NCBI GenBank assembly: GCA_021813195.1
Contig: JAKALI010000117.1
Location: 1-9,500 of the forward strand
Direction of reading: 5' to 3'
Length of the DNA stretch: 9,500 nt
Source: Pseudomonadota bacterium
Lineage (GTDB): Bacteria > Pseudomonadota > Alphaproteobacteria > Rhizobiales > Hyphomicrobiaceae
The position numbers were made by a program, and so were the translations under genes. Positions 1 to 5,390 of this stretch are shown here, piece after piece. The notes under the pieces were generated by a model. It searched no databases. It had not been told where the DNA came from and saw only the letters and a list, made by a program, of their open reading frames with translations. The number at the start of each line of letters is the position of its first letter. The stretch's first letter is position 1.

Positions 1-61
1 GCCGGCCCATCTGGCGGATCAGAACGTTGGCGCAAAGTGATTCGAATTTCTGTTTGTTCAT
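1..61 (-). CDS. Possible 5' end of an unidentified gene, cut by the left edge
   Basis: The minus strand is open from a TAA at 107-109 to the edge of the window. The first ATG is at 61 and gives MNKQKFESLCANVLIRQMGR before the sequence ends. The residues look like an amphipathic helix rather than random translation, but only 20 codons are visible and I do not recognise a family. There is no good Shine-Dalgarno sequence directly before the ATG; the in-frame codons upstream (down to 106) also read plausibly, so the true start could be a rarer codon there. It lies on the same strand as, and downstream of, the ParB remnant, separated by about 250 bp that include a terminator. It could equally be a chance open frame. 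Confidence 0.3.
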   Translation of the reverse strand, partial: MNKQKFESLCANVLIRQMGR

Positions 62-206
62 ACTGGCCAATGTGCGCGCTGCCTCGCGTGCGACGAAGGG
101 GCCGAATTATTCCCGTGTCGCATATTTGGAATGAACAGACGCCATCCTATGACCGCACTCCAAAGGCTGCTCGCACCGCCACCACCTCCCCAAGTCCACC
201 CGCGGG

Positions 207-263
207 GGCCGCCGCTGGACGGCCTGACGTGTGGGTGCGGCGGCCTTGAAAAGCCGCGCCCAC
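207..263. other. Two overlapping, mutually exclusive GC-rich hairpins
   Basis: Bases 207-215 (GGCCGCCGC) are the exact reverse complement of 237-245. Bases 231-241 (GTGGGTGCGGC) pair with 253-263 (GCCGCGCCCAC) with a single G-U wobble. The two stems share 237-241, so only one can form at a time. They lie between the terminator behind the ParB remnant and the small leftward frame at the window edge. No gene is convincing in 62-268. GC-rich DNA makes some chance stems likely, so a function is not established. Confidence 0.4.
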
Positions 264-268
264 AAAGG

Positions 269-293
269 AAAGGGCCGCCCGGCGGCGGCCCTT
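269..293 (-). terminator. Hairpin terminator behind the ParB remnant
   Basis: A perfect 10-bp stem (270-279 with 284-293, AAGGGCCGCC / GGCGGCCCTT) with a 4-base loop stands about 20 bp past the stop codon of the minus-strand parB fragment. Read on the minus strand it is followed by the pyrimidine-rich TTCCTTTGT, a weak U-tract. The position and stem strength fit an intrinsic terminator for the leftward transcript. It could work in both directions, since the stem also ends in TT on the plus strand. Confidence 0.55.
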
Positions 294-314
294 GAAGAGT
301 AGGTCATGAGTGCG

Positions 315-767
315 CTACTCGGCTGTCTCGTCCTCGGCTGCCGGTTCCGAACGATCCGCGCCTTCGGGCTGCGGCGTGCGCAGAACTTCCGGCAGCCAGG
401 ACGTGGCTGCCAGCAGGCGTTCCGCTGCGCGGGCCATGTCCGACTTCTTGGAGGAGGCGATGTGGTTCGCCGCGTTACCGGATACGCCCTCGCGCACGGC
501 CGCGAGGATAAGCGCTTTCGGCACACGGCCGAAATAATTCTGGGCCGTGGGCGTCCAATAGACGCGCATGTCGAGCGCGAGTGCGGCCGACAGGCAATCT
601 GCGGGGGTGTCCACCCCGTCCGGCCGGTTCGACGGATCGGCCGCATTCACCGTCAGACCCGTGCAATGGGCCAGTAAGGCCGTTCGCTCCTTCGTTTCGA
701 GCGCCAGCACGAAGGCCCAGAGATCGACGCTATCCTCTGGCAGCCGCGCCGCCCACCCGGTCTGCAC
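315..767 (-). pseudogene. ParB-like partition protein, C-terminal part only
   Basis: The 150-residue frame matches from memory the C-terminal region of the ParB/RepB-like proteins carried by alphaproteobacterial plasmids and integrative elements. Landmarks are AARLPEDSVDLWAFVLALE near residues 6-24, a CTGLTVNA segment, ALDMRVYWTPTAQNYFGRVP around 64-83, a KK-rich segment and SWLPEVLR near 127-134. The family normally has an N-terminal ParB nuclease/CTPase-like domain and a helix-turn-helix of some 400 or more residues before this. Neither is present: upstream of the GTG at 767 the frame is open only to about 905 and reads as low-complexity Arg/Ala-rich sequence, with no ParB motifs. I therefore call a 3' fragment left by a deletion or rearrangement. 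A shortened protein translated from the GTG cannot be excluded. A full ParB would bind centromere-like sites or regulate element genes; this fragment should not. Confidence 0.72.
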
Positions 768-1006
768 AAGCCCGGCGCGGGCGCGACGGGCGCGGAAGAC
801 CGGGGATACGGCCTCGGCCGAGCGCCAGCGTTCCCTTGACCGAGCGAGGGGCGGAGCCCCTGAAATTTCCGCGCTGCCGCGCGGACCAACAAATGCCCTT
901 CGTCATTGAAGCGCAACTCGCGCGACCTCGGACAGGACCCGGATCATGCCGGAACGGACTGAAACGGCGCCGTGCGCGGTTCTGTGCCGGGCTTCATCAT
1001 GGAGAC
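768..1006. other. Intergenic gap between ParB remnant and TraD-like gene
   Basis: These 239 bp separate the divergent parB fragment and the TraD-like gene and probably include the breakpoint that removed the front of parB. A short hairpin is present at 847-861 (AGGGGC, 3-base loop, GCCCCT). The plus-strand frame of the TraD-like gene is open through this stretch, but its translation is Arg/Pro-rich and not protein-like. I see no clear promoter. Confidence 0.5.
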
Positions 1007-2206
1007 ATGCCAGCGCCGGAGCCGGAGGTGTCGTATTTCGCGAGCACGAATTTCCGCGCGCGGCCTATCCCGTTCGGTATCCGCCAAGCGGACCGGCTCT
1101 CTCACCTGTATGTCATCGGCAAGACCGGCGTGGGCAAATCCACCCTGCTCGAAACGCTGGCGCTACAGGACTTCGCCGTCGGCCGCGGATTTGCGCTCAT
1201 CGATCCCCACGGCGATCTGGTGGAGCGCGTAGCCGCGCGCGCGGGCGAAGATAAGGCCGGGCGCGTGCATTATCTCAATGCGCCCGATCCCGCCCAGCCC
1301 TACGGCTATAATCCCCTGCGCCGGGTGCGCGACGACAAAATCCCGCTGGCGGTCTCCGGCCTGCTCGAAACCCTGAAGAAGCTATGGCCGGACGCCTGGG
1401 GCGTGCGCATGGAGCACGTTCTGCGCAACAGCCTCTACGCCCTCCTCGAACGAGATGATGCGCACCTGCCGGACATCCTGCGGCTTTATACGGACGAGGA
1501 ATTCCGCAAGGAGGTTGTCCGTTCGATCCGCAACGACACCGTGCGCCAGTTCTGGCGCCACGAGTTCGAGAACTACCCGGCGCGCTTGCGGGCCGAAGCG
1601 GTGGCGCCCATCCAGAACAAACTGGGTGCTCTGCTTTCCGACCCTACGCTCTACCGGATTCTTGTCGAGCCCGAAATCGATCTCCACTTCCGCGCGATCA
1701 TGGACGGCGGCGGTGTCCTGCTGGTGAATGTTTCGAAGGGCCGCCTGGGCGAAGACAGCGCCTTGATCCTAGGCGGACTGATCGTCTCGACGCTCGGCCT
1801 CGCATCGTACAGCCGCGCCGAATCGGATACCGATCACCGGCGGTCTTTCTTTATCTATATGGACGAATTCCAGAACTTCACCACGCTCATGCTCGCCAAC
1901 ATGATGAGCGAGCTACGAAAGTATGGCGTGGGGCTGATCCTCGCGAACCAGTACTTCCACCAATTGGACCCGGACATCCGCCATGCCGTACTCGGCAACG
2001 CCGGCACGCTGATTTCGTTCCGCGTGGGGCCGGAGGATGCCGCGATCTTGGCCAAGGAATTTCAACCGACCTTCGGCGTCGAGGATCTGCTGAACCTGCC
2101 AAATCGCTCCATCTACCTGAAGCTCATGATCGACGGGGCGCCGAGTAAGCCGTTCAGCGCAATAACCCAGTGCCAGGATGCAGGATCGCTGCAGCAATTT
2201 GAATAG
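1007..2206 (+). CDS. TraD/VirD4-like type IV DNA-transfer ATPase
   Basis: This 399-residue protein is an ATPase of the HerA/FtsK-like group used as a coupling protein for conjugative DNA transfer or mobilization. Walker A is GKTGVGKST at residues 38-46. It is followed by the LIDPHGDL motif (64-71) usual in these proteins and a Walker B strand FFIYMDEFQNF at 281-291 with D286 and E287. After it come SELRKYGVGLILANQY (301-316) and a sensor-like GTLISFRVG segment (333-341), typical of TraD/TraG C-terminal ATPase lobes. No transmembrane segment is visible, so it lacks the N-terminal membrane anchor of classical VirD4 and may act as a soluble motor. The frame is open back to 581, but sequence before the ATG at 1007 is not protein-like; Walker A lying 38 residues from this ATG fits. 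GGAG is only 2 bases from the ATG, a poor spacing. In related elements this gene usually sits beside a replication-relaxation gene; here that partner lies 3 kb away beyond the integrase. Confidence 0.88.
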   Translation: MPAPEPEVSYFASTNFRARPIPFGIRQADRLSHLYVIGKTGVGKSTLLETLALQDFAVGRGFALIDPHGDLVERVAARAGEDKAGRVHYLNAPDPAQPYGYNPLRRVRDDKIPLAVSGLLETLKKLWPDAWGVRMEHVLRNSLYALLERDDAHLPDILRLYTDEEFRKEVVRSIRNDTVRQFWRHEFENYPARLRAEAVAPIQNKLGALLSDPTLYRILVEPEIDLHFRAIMDGGGVLLVNVSKGRLGEDSALILGGLIVSTLGLASYSRAESDTDHRRSFFIYMDEFQNFTTLMLANMMSELRKYGVGLILANQYFHQLDPDIRHAVLGNAGTLISFRVGPEDAAILAKEFQPTFGVEDLLNLPNRSIYLKLMIDGAPSKPFSAITQCQDAGSLQQFE

Positions 2207-2297
2207 AGAAGGCTGCGCGGGAGCATGACTTATACGGCATAGATTGGCTACTCGTTCAGCGCCTGTTCCGTTCATAGATGCGCTGCCCGACGATAAC

Positions 2298-2714
2298 TCA
2301 ATTACGAGCGGCCAGGAGCGCCGCGTGCATCGCAGCCTCGTCGAAGTAGTGGGTTATCTCTCCTTCAATTTCGCCCGGAGCATCGAGGACCTGCGCTCTA
2401 GCGGCCGCGGTGCACAGTTCTCGCCCCGGAAGGTCGTTCTCGAAGAGTGTCTCCGGCACGTCAGCCTCGCCGCAGAATGCAGACAGTGCGAGGGCGCGCT
2501 TGAAGAGGGCGATGGCAACGTCAGGCTCGACATTGATCGTCCGTGTCATCCGGTCGAGGAGATCGCACAAATCCTCTCCGGGCATGGTTTGGTCGCCCTC
2601 CATGTCATCCCCGTCTTCGACCCAACTGTAGATCATGCCGACGGCGTCGCGGAGTTGCTCCGGCCGTACGGTGGGAACGTCGCCGATATGGGGCTCGCCG
2701 TCTGTCACTGCCAT
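2298..2714 (-). CDS. Acidic hypothetical protein, 138 aa
   Basis: The start is placed at the ATG at 2714 because a strong GGGAGGGAG ribosome-binding site lies just upstream on the minus strand. The longer open frame to 3164 would run through the glycosylase remnant in another frame and is not protein-like. I do not recognise the family. The product is soluble, without signal peptide or membrane segments, and mostly helical-looking. It has about 29 Asp/Glu against 9 Lys/Arg, a net charge near -20, with a dense acidic patch at residues 33-54 (WVEDGDDMEGD and onward). A helical segment VAIALFKRALALSAF lies near the middle. It is the last gene of the leftward cargo run behind the integrase and toxin-antitoxin pair and converges on the TraD-like gene with a 91-bp gap. 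Small acidic proteins on mobile elements are sometimes DNA mimics or anti-restriction factors, but nothing here shows that. Confidence 0.7.
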   Translation of the reverse strand: MAVTDGEPHIGDVPTVRPEQLRDAVGMIYSWVEDGDDMEGDQTMPGEDLCDLLDRMTRTINVEPDVAIALFKRALALSAFCGEADVPETLFENDLPGRELCTAAARAQVLDAPGEIEGEITHYFDEAAMHAALLAARN

Positions 2715-2859
2715 TTTCCACTCCCTCCCGCATTGCCGTGCTCGCCGCAGCCAAGGACTGGCGTAACGAGAGCATGGCCGGTGAGCGCGTTCAACCCTGC
2801 GTGCATCCTGGGAAAACATCACAAGATTACCAATACGGAACCGAGCAAGGCAGGTGTTT

Positions 2860-3000
2860 GAGCCAGGTGTTCCCCGGCAACCTGCACCGCGGACACAAAC
2901 GACGTAGTTCGACCGTTCCGACGCACAAGATACTTCCCCAGAAGCTCCCGCGCGACGATCTCCGGCGGCCGGTCGAAAAAGCCGGCGCCAAGGATGCGAC
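2860..3000 (-). pseudogene. Remnant of 3-methyladenine DNA glycosylase (MPG family)
   Basis: On the minus strand, 3000 down to about 2865 encodes GAGFFDRPPEIVARELLGKY followed by LVRRNGR. This is the characteristic N-terminal block of the AAG/MPG-type 3-methyladenine DNA glycosylases (FFDR...VAR-LLGK-LVR), which excise alkylated purines. The family continues with a VEAY-containing catalytic segment. Here the frame instead degrades into SAVQVAGEHLAQTP and stops at 2819, so the active-site region is missing or frameshifted and nothing of the C-terminal two thirds is present. The upstream part of the open frame (to 3106) does not resemble the family. I read it as a short, inactive gene fragment between the antitoxin and the acidic protein gene. 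The assignment rests on one block of about 27 residues remembered from the family. Confidence 0.6.
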
Positions 3001-3087
3001 AGGGTTGCTTCTCGGAATGGGGCGGACGAGGCGATATGCAGAGCTTCAGTTGACGCGGGACGATATGTGAGCGCGTGCCAACACCCT

Positions 3088-3417
3088 TCATACTGGTGCG
3101 GTGCACGAAGCCGCGGCGCTCTTTCGCGGCCGCACGGTGATCTTGATGTCCACGTCCCTGCCAAGCCGGCTGAGAACGGTCATCATACGGTCCACCGTGA
3201 AGCGACCGAGATTCGCGTTGCGGATGCGCGAGAAATCGGCGGCGGCGATCCGGGTTAGGCGCTCGGCCTCGCGAACAGTCAGTTGCCGCTCGTCGAGCGC
3301 ACGGACGATTTCGGCTGCGAGCAGCGATTTGAATTGCAGGATTTCGGCATCCGGGCGCCCCAGGTCGCGGAACACATTGCCGGTGCCTCGAACGGTGGCG
3401 AGTTTGCGCGTGGTCAT
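3088..3417 (-). CDS. HigA-like antitoxin, XRE/HTH domain
   Basis: This 109-residue protein has the layout of antitoxins that pair with Gp49-like HigB toxins: a short N-terminal arm (FRDLGRPDAEILQFKSLLA, about 16-34), then a Cro/C1-type helix-turn-helix at roughly 35-82 (VREAERLTRIAAADFSRIRN with recognition helix around SRIRNANLGRF), then a DVDIKITVRPR strand. It should neutralise the toxin and repress the shared promoter. Its ATG overlaps the toxin stop as ATGA (3414-3417), and AAGGA at 3427-3431 gives a ribosome-binding site 9 bases ahead, so the two are translationally coupled. The toxin comes first, the usual hig order. The C-terminal tail SAAASCTAPV looks non-conserved. Confidence 0.85.
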   Translation of the reverse strand: MTTRKLATVRGTGNVFRDLGRPDAEILQFKSLLAAEIVRALDERQLTVREAERLTRIAAADFSRIRNANLGRFTVDRMMTVLSRLGRDVDIKITVRPRKSAAASCTAPV

Positions 3418-3761
3418 CGTAGTTGTTCCTTTAATCTCTTCATCCGTTCCCGCACCAGATCAATTTCGTGCTTGGGCGTGGCGACGCCCTTTTTGGACTT
3501 CTTCTGGAACGCATGGACGACCCAGATATCGTCACCAAGTTGGAGCGCGTAAACCACCCGGAAGGCATCACCACGCGACCGGATCGCCAGTTCCCATACG
3601 CCGCTGCCAAGCCCGGTAAGCGGCTTGGCGATGTCCGGTGTCGCTCCCTCCGCAATGAAAGTGAGCGCCGCGCCAGCCCGGTCTTGGACCGCGGCGGGAA
3701 AATCCAGGAAATCCTTCAGAGCGGCCTTTACCCAGTTGATCTTCCGCGTGTTCCGGACCAT
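3414..3761 (-). CDS. HigB-like toxin (phage Gp49-like, RelE superfamily)
   Basis: This 115-residue protein fits the family of Gp49-like HigB/RelE-fold toxins, normally ribosome-dependent mRNA endonucleases. Visible landmarks are VWEL at 55-58, FRVVYAL at 67-73, the strand IWVVHAFQKKSKKG at 79-92 and the helical ATPKHEIDLVRERMKRLKE at the end. The length is normal for the family and no part is missing. It begins 46 bp beyond the integrase stop on the same strand and has its own promoter with a palindrome between the -35 and -10 boxes, so it is likely autoregulated by toxin-antitoxin complex. Its likely role is stabilising the element by post-segregational killing, possibly with a side role in phage defence. 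A weak GGGGG is the only ribosome-binding-site-like sequence before the ATG. Confidence 0.88.
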   Translation of the reverse strand: MVRNTRKINWVKAALKDFLDFPAAVQDRAGAALTFIAEGATPDIAKPLTGLGSGVWELAIRSRGDAFRVVYALQLGDDIWVVHAFQKKSKKGVATPKHEIDLVRERMKRLKEQLR

Positions 3762-3770
3762 CCAACCCCC

Positions 3771-3798
3771 AATATAGTCAAATATGACAACAAATCAA
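3771..3798 (-). promoter_or_regulatory. Promoter and operator of the toxin-antitoxin pair
   Basis: Read on the minus strand, a TTGATT -35 box (3793-3798) is followed after exactly 16 bp by a TATATT -10 box (3771-3776). Only 9 bases separate the -10 box from the toxin ATG, so the leader must be very short or absent. Between the boxes, GTCAAATATGAC (3777-3788) contains the inverted repeat GTCA-AATA-TGAC, well placed as an operator for the antitoxin. This AT-rich patch stands out from the GC-rich surroundings. Confidence 0.6.
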
Positions 3799-3806
3799 GA
3801 CGCGGC

Positions 3807-4967
3807 TCACGCCGCATTCCTGGTGCAATGCTCTGCTTCAACGCCCTCGTCCGCTTCCGCCGGTTCGCGCGTGAGATCGGCGAGGTGGCGCTCCCACCGC
3901 ATGATGGCGTCGCGCATTTCAGGCATGAAGTCGTAGCGCTGATAGACGCCCACGATGCCGCCGAACGAGCCGGAGACGTGATTAAGCAGCCGTTCTATCA
4001 CGGGTAGCTGTACGCCAATGGATGCCAGCCCTGAGGCAAAGGTGCGCCTCAGATCGTGCAGCGTCCAATCCGTTACGCCGCATCGCTTATCGAGTTTCGG
4101 CTTTGCGGTCGCGATGCCGTTGAAGGGCTTCTGGCCTTCGCTGCCGCGTGCGGGAAGAAGAAACCGTCCGTCAGTGGCGCCCGGCAGGATGCTTTTCGCC
4201 ATAGCGCCAAGTGGAAAGATGTGCTCGCGGCTGTTCTTGGCGAGCCAGGACGGGAGGGTGATCCGGTCCTCGCCTACCATGTCCGGCGTGAGCTGCCTGA
4301 TTTCGCCGACGCGCTGGCCGGTGAGAATGAGCAGCTTCACCAGCTTTCCGAACACGTCGTCGCCGGCGGCGTGCCATACGCGCTTCAGTTCCTCATCGGT
4401 AAGGATGCGGTCGCGCGGAATATACCGATGCGGGGCCTGCATCCGTTCCATGGGGTTGCGGTCGACGTAATGCTTGCGGTGCGCCCAGCGGATGAAGGCG
4501 CGCAATGTGACGAAGGCGTGCTGCTGCTCGGCGGGCGTCTTGGCGAGGCGATCAAGGCTTTTCCAAAGATCATGAGGCGAAAGATCGCATAGCCGGGTTT
4601 GCCCGTATTTGAAGTGCCGGTTCAGTTCATAGGTGTAATCGGCCAGCGTCCGCGGCTTCAGCCGCGCCGACTTCTCGACGAGATACTCCTCAAGCGCGGC
4701 CCTCCAGCTTATGGACCGGGGCTTACTCTTGCCGAGCGTGTACTCGGCGAGCCGCCGCTTGGCGTCCGTGCGGGCTTCCTGCAGCCCGATGATCCCGACC
4801 CGGCCGATGGTCTCGCGCTCGTGCCGGGGGCCGTGGGTGAGCACGAAGCTTTTCGTTCCGCCCTGGCTCACTCTCACCCCGAAGCCGGGAACGACGTGAT
4901 CGGGATAGATGCGGGCGCCCTTTTCCGGCGGACGAAGCGATTTGATGGTGATGTCGGTGAGCCGCAT
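3807..4967 (-). CDS. Tyrosine integrase, P4-like with DUF4102-type N-terminus
   Basis: This 386-residue site-specific recombinase integrates and excises the element. The N-terminal MRLTDITIKSLRPPEKGARI and VPGFGVRVSQGGTKSFVL (26-43) form the arm-binding domain typical of P4-type integrases. A core-binding SAM-like region runs about 88-175. The catalytic domain carries R219 (LTGQRVGEIR), a lysine in the beta-hairpin (K244), H304 and R307 (LHDLRRTF), H330 (LLNHVSG) and the likely nucleophile Y342 in VYQRY, so the active site is complete. The start at 4967 is set by AGAGGAG a few bases upstream. P4-like integrases commonly use tRNA genes, and a tRNA-Thr 5' half lies about 140 bp upstream, flanked by repeats that look like arm sites. 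One of these repeats overlaps the start codon and ribosome-binding site, which suggests autoregulation. The last 20 or so residues are acidic and poorly conserved-looking. Confidence 0.92.
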   Translation of the reverse strand: MRLTDITIKSLRPPEKGARIYPDHVVPGFGVRVSQGGTKSFVLTHGPRHERETIGRVGIIGLQEARTDAKRRLAEYTLGKSKPRSISWRAALEEYLVEKSARLKPRTLADYTYELNRHFKYGQTRLCDLSPHDLWKSLDRLAKTPAEQQHAFVTLRAFIRWAHRKHYVDRNPMERMQAPHRYIPRDRILTDEELKRVWHAAGDDVFGKLVKLLILTGQRVGEIRQLTPDMVGEDRITLPSWLAKNSREHIFPLGAMAKSILPGATDGRFLLPARGSEGQKPFNGIATAKPKLDKRCGVTDWTLHDLRRTFASGLASIGVQLPVIERLLNHVSGSFGGIVGVYQRYDFMPEMRDAIMRWERHLADLTREPAEADEGVEAEHCTRNAA

Positions 4968-4987
4968 TTGTCTCCTCTTTGTCTACC
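4965..4987 (-). repeat. Paired GACAA motif, copy A (putative integrase arm site)
   Basis: On the minus strand this 23-bp unit holds two GACAA words spaced 11 bp start to start (GGTAGACAA... GGAGACAA). It agrees with copy B (5176-5198) at 18 of 23 positions in the same orientation. It covers the integrase ribosome-binding site and start codon. Paired short arm sites about one helical turn apart are usual for tyrosine recombinase attachment sites; binding by this integrase is inferred. Confidence 0.6.
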
Positions 4988-5033
4988 GCGACGTGCGCGA
5001 AGCGGCGTTTTTCGACGTTCAACGATGAACACC

Positions 5034-5055
5034 GAGACAAGAGAAAAGACAATAG
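5034..5055 (+). repeat. Paired GACAA motif, copy C, opposite orientation
   Basis: On the plus strand GACAA occurs at 5036-5040 and again at 5048-5052, 12 bp apart, in a purine-rich context (GAGACAAGAGAAAAGACAA). It is the same two-word design as copies A and B but inverted, and lies between the integrase start and the tRNA-derived core. A small inverted repeat GTTCA-ACGA-TGAAC sits just before it at 5017-5030. Confidence 0.5.
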
Positions 5056-5108
5056 GATCAAACCGTTAGGTGCCGCTATGAGTCGGTATGTGCAGGCATC
5101 ACTTTCCG

Positions 5109-5146
5109 TTACGAATGCGTTGCTCTACCGGCTGAGCTAAGGCGGC
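5109..5146 (-). tRNA. 5' half of tRNA-Thr(CGT), probable attachment core
   Basis: Starting at 5146 on the minus strand the sequence reads as a canonical tRNA: acceptor GCCGCCT, TA, D-stem GCTC with loop AGCCGGTA and partner GAGC, then ACGCA and the anticodon loop TTCGTAA with anticodon CGT. This closely follows tRNA-Thr(CGT), a common integration target (for example thrW in enterobacteria). After the loop the match stops: the next bases CGGAA cannot close the anticodon stem and no T-arm TTCGA follows. About 35 bases further, GCGGCACC (5069-5076) could pair with the first five acceptor bases, hinting at a decayed 3' half. The gene is therefore not functional as it stands and is best read as a tRNA fragment in the recombination core. 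Confidence 0.72.
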
Positions 5147-5175
5147 AAACCTGGATTTTTCCTAGTGCCCTAAGG

Positions 5176-5198
5176 CCCTTGTCTCCGTATTGTCTACC
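5176..5198 (-). repeat. Paired GACAA motif, copy B, beyond the tRNA fragment
   Basis: This 23-bp unit has the two GACAA words 11 bp apart on the minus strand (GGTAGACAATACGGAGACAA) and is a direct repeat of copy A with 18 of 23 bases shared. It lies about 30 bp past the 5' end of the tRNA fragment, on the side away from the integrase gene, so arm-like sites bracket the core. Confidence 0.6.
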
Positions 5199-5390
5199 CG
5201 GTGTCGGCGCAGTCCTCAACCTCATTTCTCGGTCAAGCACTTAGATGCTCCGTGGGCGGTCCCGACCCCTGGCCGGGGCGCCCATCTAGCGTTTTGGCAC
5301 CCCGGAGGCAAGGCCCCCGAAGCGGCCACAACTCCGATCGTCACAAAGCCCCACAAATGCCGGTGTTCCGGCTCGACACGGCCGGGAAGG
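5199..5390. other. Gap between attachment region and replication-relaxation gene
   Basis: These 192 bp hold no gene I can support. CCCC-TGGCC-GGGG near 5266-5278 is a weak hairpin that might end leftward transcription from the replication-relaxation gene. A short plus-strand frame starting near 5356 (MPVFRLDTAGKVTL) looks protein-like for a few residues but runs into the antisense of the next gene; I do not call it. Confidence 0.4.

Noticed and set aside
581..1006. N-terminal extension of the TraD-like frame by 142 codons
   Set aside because: The translation is Arg/Pro-rich, overlaps the ParB remnant on the other strand and adds no recognisable domain; the ATG at 1007 places Walker A where expected.
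2715..3164. 150-codon extension of the acidic protein frame
   Set aside because: It overlaps the glycosylase remnant in another frame and lacks protein-like composition, while a strong ribosome-binding site precedes the ATG at 2714.
4056..4592. Plus-strand frame of 178 codons inside the integrase region
   Set aside because: Antisense to a complete integrase with all catalytic residues; no ribosome-binding site or domain.
5069..5146. Complete functional tRNA-Thr
   Set aside because: The anticodon stem cannot close, the T-arm is missing and the length is off; only the 5' half is supported.
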